The notes beneath the pieces were generated by a model. It had not been told where the DNA came from. It saw only the letters and a program-made list of their open reading frames with translations, and did not search any database. From assembly GCA_947502495.1 (NCBI GenBank), contig CANNAC010000010.1:1-64000 (forward strand): a DNA stretch of 64,000 bases, in the 5' to 3' direction. This DNA is from an uncultured Flavobacteriaceae bacterium. GTDB taxonomy: Bacteria; Bacteroidota; Bacteroidia; Flavobacteriales; Flavobacteriaceae. A program made the translations under genes and the position numbers. This document shows positions 8,164 through 16,998 of this stretch, piece by piece. Every line of letters starts with the position of its first letter. Position 1 is the first letter of the stretch.

Positions 8164-9468
8164 TATAATATTTTTTTTTAATGGGTTGATTTTAAATATA
8201 TAAGAAAAGTTTTTAATAAAAAAACGATATTTATTTGTACGTTTTTTTCTAAATAATGTTAGTGGTTTTTATTTTATTTTTCTTAAGCAGGTAATCTAAA
8301 AGGCGCGAGCCGACTGCGAGATTAGCAAGGCTGGTGTGGTAATAGCACGTTGCTTTTTCAGCAAAAGTGCGTACAACAGCAACGGTTTACCGCAAGGGTG
8401 GCGCATTTTTTGATTTTTTTTTATCGATAGTTTGTGTTTTGATGGTATAGCGGAATATACCTGTTTAGGCAAGTGCAAGGTTTGAAGTAGGCCATGGAAG
8501 GCTAGGGGATAGTTTTCAATGGCGGTTTGGCGGCTTACTTTTGTGTTTGCTATTAGTAGCTAATAGATGTAATGTATTTTCAATAGTTTATTATGGTGGT
8601 ATGCAGTTAGCCAATCCGTTATTTAAATAACTATGGAGAAGGAGATGACATGGACCGGATGAAAGCCGTGCTCTTGTGTGCTGTTTGCGAAATGGGATAC
8701 CCCTTTTGTATGGTAGATGCTATTTACGTTGATGTTTCCGTTTGCATGGAAGAGGTCTCTGCCTAAGCAGGGATTAAGGGGTATCTTATTTGCAATATGG
8801 GATACTCAAAAAATGTGACACCCGTAGCCCACAGATTTTATTTGCATTTTTATTAATTTATGCATCTATTGGAATTAAAAGTACTGCATGTTCTTTTTTC
8901 GTTATGGTTTCTGTGGGTTTTGGCCGCAGCGACCCGCAGGCTCGCATAACATTAAATAGCGGTTGTGCCTTAATAATTAGAATTTGCGCATAGCGCAAAA
9001 CCGCTTTGGATTTTAAGGCACAAGAGTAGCTATGGGTGAGGAAGGAGAGAATGTGTGCAATAAAACAAATAAATAGTACCAACGAGGACGTGTCGCCGCA
9101 GTGGTACTATTTATGGTAAGCACAAATGCGACGATAGAAGCATTTGTGATTATGTACTATGGAACTAAATGGAACGACTGACGAACACCTTATTACCTGC
9201 CTACCTAAATTTTGATGTTCATACTATAGTTGGATTAAAAGATGAATTGCGCGTTGGCTGAAAATACTGGTTGTGGGAATGTAGCGTCTATCCGATAGGT
9301 AGGTGAGAAATGGACATAACTAGTATTGCGCCCTTCTATTATGTTGAAGACAAGCTCTATTGAAAGCTCTTGCGATTGAGAGCGTGTAGCTTTTCGCGGA
9401 ACGAATGAAAGCGTATGTGCTGGAGTTTTGGAGTTATTAAAAAATATCGTCAATCAAAGGCTTATAAG
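8164..9468. other. 1.3-kb hairpin-rich stretch without a convincing gene
   Basis: Short ORFs here have no protein-like features. The region is richer in GC than its surroundings and contains many inverted repeats: 8218-8248 (9-bp A/T-tract stem), palindrome 8618-8631 (GTTATTTAAATAAC), imperfect 18-nt arms at 8687-8705 and 8774-8793, a compound set at 8958-9023 with alternative pairings (GTGCCTTAA/TTAAGGCAC; AGCGGTT/AACCGCT; TTTGCGC/GCGCAAA), a 13-bp stem 9069-9081/9102-9114, a 9-bp stem 9121-9129/9140-9148, and CCTACCT/AGGTAGG at 9200/9297. Candidate structured RNA(s), recombination sites or decayed repeats; nothing specific recognised. Confidence 0.5.
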
Positions 9469-9852
9469 TTATTGTGCATTCTTATCCTTCTTCTCATAAT
9501 TTTGAATTAATGATGAAACAAAAGCGCCACCGGCTGCAGTTGCAAGCCAACCCCATATACCAACACCCGTACCTAAGGCGGCAATACCAATACCTCCTGT
9601 TCCAAAAACAAACAAACCGGTTATAGCGCCAAGAAAAGCCCCAATAAAAAGCTTTGAACTAGGAGATTGCTTAGACCACATTATTTTTTTTATCTCCAGT
9701 ACTTTCTCCTTTGTTTTAAGATCTGATGCCTGAATACTTTGAACTTCTTTCAAGAGAGTAATTAATTTCTCCTTTTTTGAGCTAGATAATTTTGAGAAAT
9801 ATTTAATTCCTTTTTCTAAGTTCATTTCAATGTTGTCTCCAATATTTTTCAT
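9469..9852 (-). CDS. Small glycine-rich membrane protein, last gene of the 16-gene cluster (127 aa)
   Basis: 127 residues: a charged helical N-terminal half (to about residue 65), then two hydrophobic Gly/Ala-rich segments (LFIGAFLGAITGLFVFGTGGIGIAALG and GIWGWLATAAGGAFVSSLI, glycine-zipper-like) and a charged tail. The ATG overlaps the stop of the 538-aa gene as ATGA, so expression is coupled. Such small helical-hairpin proteins at the end of defence operons are sometimes membrane-disrupting effectors; that role is inferred here. It parallels the 115-aa glycine-rich membrane protein at 16620. Confidence 0.6.
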   Translation of the reverse strand: MKNIGDNIEMNLEKGIKYFSKLSSSKKEKLITLLKEVQSIQASDLKTKEKVLEIKKIMWSKQSPSSKLFIGAFLGAITGLFVFGTGGIGIAALGTGVGIWGWLATAAGGAFVSSLIQNYEKKDKNAQ

Positions 9853-11465
9853 TTGAATATTTTTAATGCCTCCTCTGCTGCTACTTTAAGGCTTCCATTT
9901 TGTTTTTTATATTCATCAAGGTCTTTTAAACACTTAATTAATATTTCCTCGGTTATTTCACTTTCTTGGATACCTATTGCTTTTAATGCATTTAATATTT
10001 TAGATAAAAATGATTTTCTTTTTTTAAGAATATTTTCAAATTCTTGAAAAGTAAAAAGAGATTTGTTATCAGTTTTGATGTTGTCTGAAAATAAATCAGC
10101 TTCCTGTTTTCTTATATCATTAATCTTACCTATAGAGGGAGAAACTTCTTCATTATTTTTATTTTCGATTGGAGTTTTTTCCTCTTCTTCTTCTTCTTCT
10201 TCTAAGTTTTTACTTAGTGATGCATCCAAATTAAATTCCCTTTTATCTTTGATACTCCCTTCATTGGTTTTAAGTTTTGTTTTACCCTTGCTATTTTGAG
10301 GGGTAATTAAAGGCTTGTTATCTTGTTTTGTGTTAACGGTAAGATCAATTTCCACTGGTTTTTCTTCCTGATTAGAGTTTTTGTTTTCTAATTTAGGCTC
10401 AACAATTTCTTTAGGGCTCCAATCCAGATCTAAATTCTTTTGCGCCTTTAGTAATGTGCTTTTTGAAAAAGATTGTATAGACTTTGATATGGTTTGAATT
10501 GAGAAAGTATATCCTAACATAAAGAGTACTTTTGAGGCTACTACTGAGTCATAATGTTTCAATTCTAGAATATCATCCTTAGCTATCGAAATATCATAGC
10601 CATTCTTTTCTATTTGCTTTTTTAAAAAATAAAAGTAGCTAAAAAGTAAGAAGGCATTTGCATATTTACCATCGTCGGATAAAGTATTTTTAAGTTTATT
10701 AAAACGTGTTTTTTCTTCATTATCAAGATCCGTTTTATCTTCAATATATTGTATGGCCTTATATAATGTTTTACTATTAATTGCTGATTTTTCTTTAATC
10801 ACGAAGCTATAGAAAGTACTTCTTGTAATTTGATCGACTTCCTTATTTAACTTTTTCATACCTACGCAGGCAGCTTTTATTACTGCTTCTACATTTCCTT
10901 CTGGGATGAAACTTGGTGTAATATTAAAATCAATAAGATGTGCTAGAGTAGAATCATTGCCGTTAGGAATAACTTCATTTAATTGAAATAATGTAGCTGT
11001 TTTGAAATCTGTTATAAATTCTTCCTTTGGATTGGAAACCTGATATAACGAACAAAGTTGTTTTCCTGCTTTATATCTTAAAAGATGGCTTCTGTTATTA
11101 ATAAAAGATTTATAAAGTTTCGGATCTAAAGGTTCTAAAACATTGAAGTCAGTATTCAGTTTAGAAGATAGTAATTTTGCTCCTATTTCTGACAAAGGGA
11201 TTAGCGAAGAAATTCCTTTGAATTCTAATATTGGCCCATTATCATAGCCTATTGAATTAGTATTGTATTCGATTAAAAACACTTCATGTTCTTGTTCGTA
11301 AATAGGTAACGAGTTTTGTAAAAGAGTTATTTTCTGTTTGTCGGTTAACTGCATAAATTCCTCATAAGAGAAATTAATTATTCTATCTGATGCTATTCTT
11401 GTACTATCATATTTAATTAGATAGTTTAGCTCTGTACGTTGTAGGATGATAATTATATTTTTCAT
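9849..11465 (-). CDS. Unrecognised 538-aa protein with acidic linker
   Basis: The ORF extends to 11513 but overlaps the helicase gene there; MKNIIIIL at 11465, ten bases after the helicase stop, is the better start. The first ~340 residues look like a globular alpha/beta then helical domain (FLIEYNTNSIGYDNGPILEF; KTLYKAIQYIEDK). Residues ~345-460 are a charged low-complexity linker including a run of eight Glu encoded by a TTC/GAA trinucleotide repeat (near 10180-10205). The C-terminal ~75 residues (FTFQEFENILKKRKSFLSKILNALKAIG) are helical. Its stop overlaps the next gene as ATGA. No motif identifies a function; possibly a scaffold or substrate-recognition partner of the helicase. Confidence 0.6.
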   Translation of the reverse strand: MKNIIIILQRTELNYLIKYDSTRIASDRIINFSYEEFMQLTDKQKITLLQNSLPIYEQEHEVFLIEYNTNSIGYDNGPILEFKGISSLIPLSEIGAKLLSSKLNTDFNVLEPLDPKLYKSFINNRSHLLRYKAGKQLCSLYQVSNPKEEFITDFKTATLFQLNEVIPNGNDSTLAHLIDFNITPSFIPEGNVEAVIKAACVGMKKLNKEVDQITRSTFYSFVIKEKSAINSKTLYKAIQYIEDKTDLDNEEKTRFNKLKNTLSDDGKYANAFLLFSYFYFLKKQIEKNGYDISIAKDDILELKHYDSVVASKVLFMLGYTFSIQTISKSIQSFSKSTLLKAQKNLDLDWSPKEIVEPKLENKNSNQEEKPVEIDLTVNTKQDNKPLITPQNSKGKTKLKTNEGSIKDKREFNLDASLSKNLEEEEEEEEKTPIENKNNEEVSPSIGKINDIRKQEADLFSDNIKTDNKSLFTFQEFENILKKRKSFLSKILNALKAIGIQESEITEEILIKCLKDLDEYKKQNGSLKVAAEEALKIFK

Positions 11466-11475
11466 CTTTATTTTT

Positions 11476-12651
11476 TTAAAAAACGACGTCGTCGTTATCA
11501 TTTTTTGAATCATTTATCTCCTTAACAGGAGTGCTTTTAAGAAATCTGTTATATCCCGAGTACATTACATTTGTAAAGGTTATAAATAAATCTCTTTTAG
11601 CTCTAGACAAAGCTACAAGAATTAAAGCATTTTCATTGTCTGATGCCCCTAAATCTGTTTGAATATTTGGTAATGCCACTGCATCAAAGTCTAAACCTTT
11701 AGAAGAGTGGTATGTCATAATCACGATTTTATTTTCACTATCTGCTTGCTCAAGCGAACCAACATCGCTTCCAACATACATCAATGGAACACCTTGATTA
11801 TTTAAGTGTTTGTTCATTGCTTCAAATATTCTACTTTCTGTATCATAATCTGGATAAGTCCCTTTGGACCATTTCTTCTTACCTTCTAAAGCTAAAACAG
11901 TATCTACATATTTTATAATATCAATTCTTTTAAAGAATAACACAGCATTTACTTCACCTGGTCTATCTATATTGATTTGTTTAGATTCTTTCCATGAAAA
12001 TTCTATTTCTTTTTGATAAGAATCGGCTTTAAACAGTCTAATTTCGGAATCTTCTCTTCCAATATGTACCATGTCAGCAAAAAGATCTGTATACACATTC
12101 TTCAGTACGCTAATAAGCGTTCTAGTAAGCCGATAAATAGTTGTTGTGTTTTTAACCTCAGGATTTAGTTCTTGTATTATTTCTTTTTTTGTTGCAGGTC
12201 TTTCGTTAAAATTAGGGACAGAAGAGTAAATCGATTGTGCTGCATCTCCAGCAATGATTAATTGATTACAACCCTTTTTCATTCTTTCCAAAAGAACTGT
12301 TGGGATATCCTGTATCTCATCACAGAAGATAGCATCAAATCTTTCTGTTCTATAAAGGCGTCCATTAATGTCATAAATAGTTATTACTGGAATAGTCCTA
12401 CCTTTTAATGCCGGAATTTGCCTTAATCCAGAAGACAACAAATCTATCAACGCATGTGTAAAAACAACAACTACAATTTTTGCATTTGGATTACGTATTA
12501 TATAGTCTGTTAGCGCATGTAGTAATACTATAGATTTCCCAGAACCTGCATGACCTTGTATCCAAACAGGTTTGCCATTCAAATCATTCATTTCTTCAAT
12601 AATTTCTCTTTGCTCAGGACCAAGCCTAGCTTCTTCTATCATCCACTGCAT
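11476..12651 (-). CDS. Small UvrD/Rep-like superfamily 1 helicase or ATPase
   Basis: 391 residues with clear SF1A motifs: Q-motif region GPEQREIIE, Walker A GHAGSGKS (33-40), motif II DEIQD (111-115), motif III GDAAQSIY (about 135-142), motif V TYHSSKGLDFDAVALPN and motif VI VALSRAKRDLFITFT. It is much shorter than UvrD or Rep (~700 aa), so the 1B/2B insertions are minimal. It may unwind or translocate on DNA or RNA, or act as an ATP-driven switch. It follows the methyltransferase-Hsp70 gene by 3 bases and precedes the 538-aa gene by 10, placing it in the second half of the cluster. Confidence 0.85.
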   Translation of the reverse strand: MQWMIEEARLGPEQREIIEEMNDLNGKPVWIQGHAGSGKSIVLLHALTDYIIRNPNAKIVVVVFTHALIDLLSSGLRQIPALKGRTIPVITIYDINGRLYRTERFDAIFCDEIQDIPTVLLERMKKGCNQLIIAGDAAQSIYSSVPNFNERPATKKEIIQELNPEVKNTTTIYRLTRTLISVLKNVYTDLFADMVHIGREDSEIRLFKADSYQKEIEFSWKESKQINIDRPGEVNAVLFFKRIDIIKYVDTVLALEGKKKWSKGTYPDYDTESRIFEAMNKHLNNQGVPLMYVGSDVGSLEQADSENKIVIMTYHSSKGLDFDAVALPNIQTDLGASDNENALILVALSRAKRDLFITFTNVMYSGYNRFLKSTPVKEINDSKNDNDDVVF

Positions 12652-12654
12652 ATA

Positions 12655-15156
12655 TTATGTTTTTTTTATAATTGGTTTAACTCTAATGATTGCTGAGTTA
12701 GTAACTAAGTCACAAATAACTCTTGATTCTTGATTTATTTTTATAATTGCTTTTCTAGCTTCTATAGATTGCTCCCATTTAAAGTGGATGCTTTCATTGG
12801 TGATCTCCGAATATAACTCTAAGGAATTTATACCCTTTTCAATGTTAATCTCGTATTCTAAAGTAGGAAGTACTTCTCCTTTTTTAAATATAGTTTTTTG
12901 TTTTCCACTTTCAATGATATTAATATTTCTATTTAGCACAGATTCTATAATCTGTTTACCAAAAGCATTCGTGACAAATGATTGTATGGCATTGCCTAAA
13001 GCAACCTGTTCTTGACTATTATTAGGCATGATTATTTTTGAGACATCAAAATAAGTAGCACATAATGATCGCAAATAGGGGTTTTTAGCACCACCACCTG
13101 ATATTATTACATGATCAAGTTCACTTCGTTTTAAAGCTGCGCTAGAAAGCGTTTTATCTATACTATCTTTAAACCCCCTAAACACTTTATTTCCTGAGAA
13201 ATAAGCTTTCATAATTTCATTAAATTCGAAAAAACTAAACTTAAGGCTGTTACTATTTCCGTAAGACCCAATATGGCAATTTCTATTTTCATTGGAGTTA
13301 GCTAGATCTGGCAAAGTATACCCTACTTGAGCATCTGTCATAAACGATTTGCAAAATTGAATTTTTATTTCTTCACAATTTTTCAAAATAAAATCTTCAT
13401 CTATAACAATACTACTATCTTTTTCAACAAGTTTATTCGCTATCAGTTTGTTAATAAGATTACCGCCAATATTTTTATTCCTATAGATTGCTAAATTTTC
13501 AGCAATTACATTATCGGAGTCCTTATTTAATTTAATGGCGCAGCAATCCACAGTTCCAGCTCCTACATCAATAACTAAAACATTTAAATCCTTATCTAAA
13601 TTTAAAGCTAAATTTTCTTGATAAATAGTTCCAAGAAGTGAAGATACTGGCTCTTCAACAAAAGAGAATGTATCTAATTCAAAGCCAGCTTGAACAATAT
13701 ATTTTTCGAGTAGCTCTTTCTCTTTTAACCCATAATTTGCAGGAGTACTAAAAGATAATCTTTTTTCGAAAGGCAATTTTTTTGCAATAACAAGTCTATC
13801 AATTTCACTTTTCAACCTTTTAAAGAAAACAACTAGAGCATCTGCACCATTCCTAATTGAATACTCAGCGTTATTATAAAGAACTGAAGTTGGATAAATT
13901 AAGTTTTCTAACTCCAATATATTTTCTTTGAAACCATACCAACCGTTAGTTCCTAAAACTAAATCACTTCTTTTTTCTTGAGCATACCTTCCTAGTAAAA
14001 ATCTATTATTAACTACACCTATAATTGAAGGGATAATTGTACTTGTAGAGCTGTAACCCAAATGATCCTTTTGCTCTATTTCAAGAAGTTCTACTTTGAG
14101 CTTGTCTTTATATAGGTAAGCAATAGAGCATACAGAGCTAGAGGTTCCAAAATCTATCCCAATAAATGTCCTGTCGGTTAAATCTTGTATTGCCCCCTTT
14201 ACATTTCTTAGTGGATGATAAATTGCATTAATACCAATTGAATCACACTCTTTAATACAAACTTTAGGGGAAGCTTTTTTACTTAATAATGAAAAATCAT
14301 ATTTAAGATTTTTACGAGGGATTAGTCCATCTGTATAGTCCAGTAAATTATCTCTAATAATTTGAGATGGTCTATGATTGATAGAAGTCATTGCAGATGC
14401 ACTTCTGTTTTTAGAAGTGGTTACTTTACTTATGTTTAAAAATTGACTTTCTATTTTTTGTTCTAATTGCGCAATTTTTGATCTTACACTGGTTGTTAAG
14501 TCTACCATCAATAATGAAGAAAAATCTGAAAGTGATTTAAAAATATCAATCACATTTTTTTCTAGGATATGATAGTCTTCTCGAGCTATTTCATTAATAC
14601 AATTTTGAATAACAACTATATCCGCCTTCTCAAAAATGGATGCATTAGAAACAATTGAATTTTTATCAACAAGATTAAATTGATGACTATTCCATTTAAT
14701 GGAAACTTCATTATATTGATTCAGTTCTGGTAGTAAAAATCCTGATAAGGCGGAATGACTATAATTCCAAGTATTAGCATTTATATCTAAAATATCAATG
14801 GATATGTTTTTCATATTAGGACAATATTCTAGAATATACTTTATTGTTCCATAAGCTTCAGATCCAGGACCTCCACCAATGAAGACCGCCGAAAAATCGC
14901 TCTTAGTTTTCATTAATTGTAAATCCTGCTCTACCAATATTTTGTATATGAGTTGGTAATAATGGGGTAGGTAGGTTATAAGATATGCACTTTGAATTTT
15001 CTGTAATGCATAATTGACATAAACAGGAGGTGGTTTTCTATATGAAGCTCTTAATTGTCTTACGTCTGGTTTTATTGATTGTAAATATTCTTTTATTTCT
15101 ACAGACTCATCTTTTAAATCATCTATTGCCTTTACAATATCATCATATACACTCAT
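12655..15156 (-). CDS. Methyltransferase-like domain fused to Hsp70/DnaK-type ATPase
   Basis: 833 residues. Residues ~80-230 form a Rossmann-type SAM-methyltransferase-like domain: glycine loop FIGGGPGSEAYG (~88-99), acidic strand end SIDILDIN, and ADIVVIQNCINEIA in the motif IV region. From ~328 an actin-like Hsp70 ATPase begins: phosphate-1 IGIDFGTSSSVC, TPANYG, FVEEPVSSLLG, phosphate-2 VIDVGAGTVDCC (~525), adenosine motif IISGGGAKNPY (~683) and EQVALGNAIQ, then a short beta-rich tail instead of a full substrate-binding domain and lid. The start ATG overlaps the AlkB stop (TAATG). The fusion suggests ATP-controlled conformational switching coupled to a methylation or SAM-sensing module. The substrate (RNA, DNA or protein) cannot be read. 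I recall no named system with it. Confidence 0.82.
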   Translation of the reverse strand: MSVYDDIVKAIDDLKDESVEIKEYLQSIKPDVRQLRASYRKPPPVYVNYALQKIQSAYLITYLPHYYQLIYKILVEQDLQLMKTKSDFSAVFIGGGPGSEAYGTIKYILEYCPNMKNISIDILDINANTWNYSHSALSGFLLPELNQYNEVSIKWNSHQFNLVDKNSIVSNASIFEKADIVVIQNCINEIAREDYHILEKNVIDIFKSLSDFSSLLMVDLTTSVRSKIAQLEQKIESQFLNISKVTTSKNRSASAMTSINHRPSQIIRDNLLDYTDGLIPRKNLKYDFSLLSKKASPKVCIKECDSIGINAIYHPLRNVKGAIQDLTDRTFIGIDFGTSSSVCSIAYLYKDKLKVELLEIEQKDHLGYSSTSTIIPSIIGVVNNRFLLGRYAQEKRSDLVLGTNGWYGFKENILELENLIYPTSVLYNNAEYSIRNGADALVVFFKRLKSEIDRLVIAKKLPFEKRLSFSTPANYGLKEKELLEKYIVQAGFELDTFSFVEEPVSSLLGTIYQENLALNLDKDLNVLVIDVGAGTVDCCAIKLNKDSDNVIAENLAIYRNKNIGGNLINKLIANKLVEKDSSIVIDEDFILKNCEEIKIQFCKSFMTDAQVGYTLPDLANSNENRNCHIGSYGNSNSLKFSFFEFNEIMKAYFSGNKVFRGFKDSIDKTLSSAALKRSELDHVIISGGGAKNPYLRSLCATYFDVSKIIMPNNSQEQVALGNAIQSFVTNAFGKQIIESVLNRNINIIESGKQKTIFKKGEVLPTLEYEINIEKGINSLELYSEITNESIHFKWEQSIEARKAIIKINQESRVICDLVTNSAIIRVKPIIKKT

Positions 15157-15776
15157 TAGCTTACAATGGTTCTAAAAGTTAAATTTATTCTTGAATCTGA
15201 AATTTTTTTCTGTACTGGAATTTGATGCAACCAATTATGCTGTAGGGCCCCTTTCATTATTACTAATGAGCCTGGTTTAAGTTCAAGCTGAAGTTTTTGA
15301 TTAGGATCTTCTTTATGTTTTAAATCAAATCGTCTTATTGCTCCTAGGCTTACAGACGCGATTAATGGATTGATTCCTAACCCTTTTTCATCATCTGCGT
15401 GCCAACTTACTTTATCATTGCCATCACGATAAAGATTCAATAAAACACTATTAAAATCTGAATCAGGTAAAAAGCTTTCAATGACTTTTTTTATACCTAA
15501 GAGTTCTTTAGTCCATGGTTCTGGGTTACAGAATATACCAGAATATTTATAATTAAATCCTTCATAGCCATACCATGCCGTTTTACGAGGTACAGGATAT
15601 GTTTTTCCATACATTTTAATTTCTTCTTGACGCCATTTTATGTTTTCAGTAAATTTTTTAAAATACATATTAGCCTTGTCTAATGGCATAAAATTTTCCA
15701 TAAACCATACTTCACCATCTTTTAGTGTTATTTTTTCAAACTCTCGTTTTTTAGGTATTTGGTTAAATAAATCCAT
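15156..15776 (-). CDS. AlkB-like 2-oxoglutarate/Fe(II) dioxygenase
   Basis: 206 residues, close in layout to AlkB2/ALKBH2-type proteins. Iron ligands H126 and D128 (SWHADDE) and H184 (WLHQIP) are present, with 2-oxoglutarate-binding arginines R196 and R202 (RINLTFR) and the typical LNLYRDGNDKVSWH, ASVSLGAIRRF and LKPGSLVIMKG blocks. Family members oxidatively remove alkyl groups from N1-A/N3-C in DNA or RNA. Chromosomal AlkB genes usually stand alone; here it is one base-overlapped with the methyltransferase-Hsp70 gene inside a defence-type operon. It might reverse the operon's own modification or counter modified phage nucleic acid. All catalytic residues look intact. Confidence 0.92.
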   Translation of the reverse strand: MDLFNQIPKKREFEKITLKDGEVWFMENFMPLDKANMYFKKFTENIKWRQEEIKMYGKTYPVPRKTAWYGYEGFNYKYSGIFCNPEPWTKELLGIKKVIESFLPDSDFNSVLLNLYRDGNDKVSWHADDEKGLGINPLIASVSLGAIRRFDLKHKEDPNQKLQLELKPGSLVIMKGALQHNWLHQIPVQKKISDSRINLTFRTIVS

Positions 15777-15823
15777 AATATTGTATTGATGATTAAAGTG
15801 TTGATGTTTAGTTGAATAAGGTG

Positions 15824-16627
15824 TTATGCTTCTGTAAATCTATTCTTTACGATATAAAACATTTTACTTATAACATTATGGCAATCCTCAAATATGTTAT
15901 ATGCTTCCTCTTCAGAATAAATTACTTTATTAAAATGAATTATTTCTATTCTTTGATTGTTTTTTAAGTTAGATAAGGAATCGATTAATGTTTTAAATCC
16001 TGAGTTTAGTGGGTCTTTTTCTTTTAATTTTGATTGGGTTTTAGCTATTAATGTTCCCCATTTCATGCTAGGTTTAGAACTGGTTTTAACCATTTTATTG
16101 TAAAAATAGATATTGTAGTTTTCTGTTGCTTTTAAAATATGAATTACGGCGGAAGTATAAATTCCGTAAGCATAACATTGACAAAAAAGAATTAAATCTT
16201 CTCTAATGGATTCTGGTATTTCAATTAAAATCTGGTAGTTATTAAATAATTTGTATGGTTCCTTTAATAAAATCTGAATATCCATTTTTTTTGACTCAGG
16301 AAATGCAATTACTTTAGATGATAAATAAATATATAGGCATTCCCAAATCTCCTTAATATCGATTTTCATTTTTTCAAACAAACTCTTTTCAATCCTATTC
16401 TCAGGTTGTTTTTCAGTAGCATCATTTAATTCTTTAAAATGAAGAAAATAGCTACTATGCATATCCGTTTTTTTTTCAATTTCTACATTGCTGAAATCAT
16501 TAATTCTGTGAACAAAACCTGTTATAAGCCTATAGAAACAAATATTTGAAGTGTCTAATCTACAAAGCTCAATTTCCTTAAATAATACTCCAATATTTAA
16601 AATATCTGTCGCTGGTATTCTATTCAT
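15824..16627 (-). CDS. HEPN-like protein with RX4H motif (267 aa)
   Basis: 267 residues, mostly helical. The C-terminal half (about 145-265) has a helix AYGIYTSAVIHILKATENYN and later NNQRIEIIHFNKV, giving R226-x4-H231, the RX4-6H signature of HEPN ribonucleases, followed by a long helix (EEEAYNIFEDCHNVISKMFYIV). This order resembles DUF4145-type HEPN proteins. The N-terminal half is unrecognised. HEPN RNases are frequent effectors in toxin-antitoxin and antiphage systems, so this is a candidate toxin of the second half of the cluster. It overlaps the preceding membrane-protein gene by 8 bases. Assignment from motif only. Confidence 0.55.
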   Translation of the reverse strand: MNRIPATDILNIGVLFKEIELCRLDTSNICFYRLITGFVHRINDFSNVEIEKKTDMHSSYFLHFKELNDATEKQPENRIEKSLFEKMKIDIKEIWECLYIYLSSKVIAFPESKKMDIQILLKEPYKLFNNYQILIEIPESIREDLILFCQCYAYGIYTSAVIHILKATENYNIYFYNKMVKTSSKPSMKWGTLIAKTQSKLKEKDPLNSGFKTLIDSLSNLKNNQRIEIIHFNKVIYSEEEAYNIFEDCHNVISKMFYIVKNRFTEA

Positions 16628-16967
16628 GATTTTGTTCTAATAAATCTTTTAATTTTAATTTTAAAGAACGAGATATTGGGTAGTTTTCAATTTTAGATTT
16701 AATACTCTCTTTAGTTTCGCCCTTATCTAATAACCCTTCAATTGTTCTAATGTAAATTTTTTCAAATGAATATTTTGAAATTGCCATGGAAACATAGACA
16801 GAAAACCCAAGAACTCCAAGACCGCCGACCATTCCCGCTGGTCCTCCAAGAACAGCAAGAGAAGTTGTAATCGCTGCAGCCCCAGCATAACCACTTACAT
16901 TTATTGCAACTAGTAGTATTAATCCTGGAATACCTAAGCCAACTATTTTTTCTACTATTTTATCCAT
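16620..16967 (-). CDS. Glycine-rich small membrane protein (115 aa)
   Basis: 115 residues with two hydrophobic, glycine/alanine-rich segments (IPGLILLVAINVSGYAGAAAI and GGPAGMVGGLGVLGFSVYVSMAI) and a basic helical C-terminal tail (KYSFEKIYIRTIEGLLDKGETKESIKSKI). No signal peptide. It overlaps the HEPN-like gene by 8 bases and follows the 92-aa Lon-like fragment by 31. It looks like the 127-aa protein at the operon end in size and Gly content, but I could not align them convincingly. A membrane effector or anchor is possible. Confidence 0.6.
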   Translation of the reverse strand: MDKIVEKIVGLGIPGLILLVAINVSGYAGAAAITTSLAVLGGPAGMVGGLGVLGFSVYVSMAISKYSFEKIYIRTIEGLLDKGETKESIKSKIENYPISRSLKLKLKDLLEQNHE

Positions 16968-16998
16968 GAATTTTTATTTTAAATTTAAACAATATGTT

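Noticed and set aside
8296-9453. Four ORFs of 60-74 aa in the hairpin-rich region
   Set aside because: They overlap inverted repeats, lie on both strands of the same DNA, and show no recognisable domain; treated as structure-derived open frames.
11466-11513. Longer start for the 538-aa gene
   Set aside because: It would overlap the helicase gene by 38 bases; MKNIIIIL at 11465 fits operon spacing.
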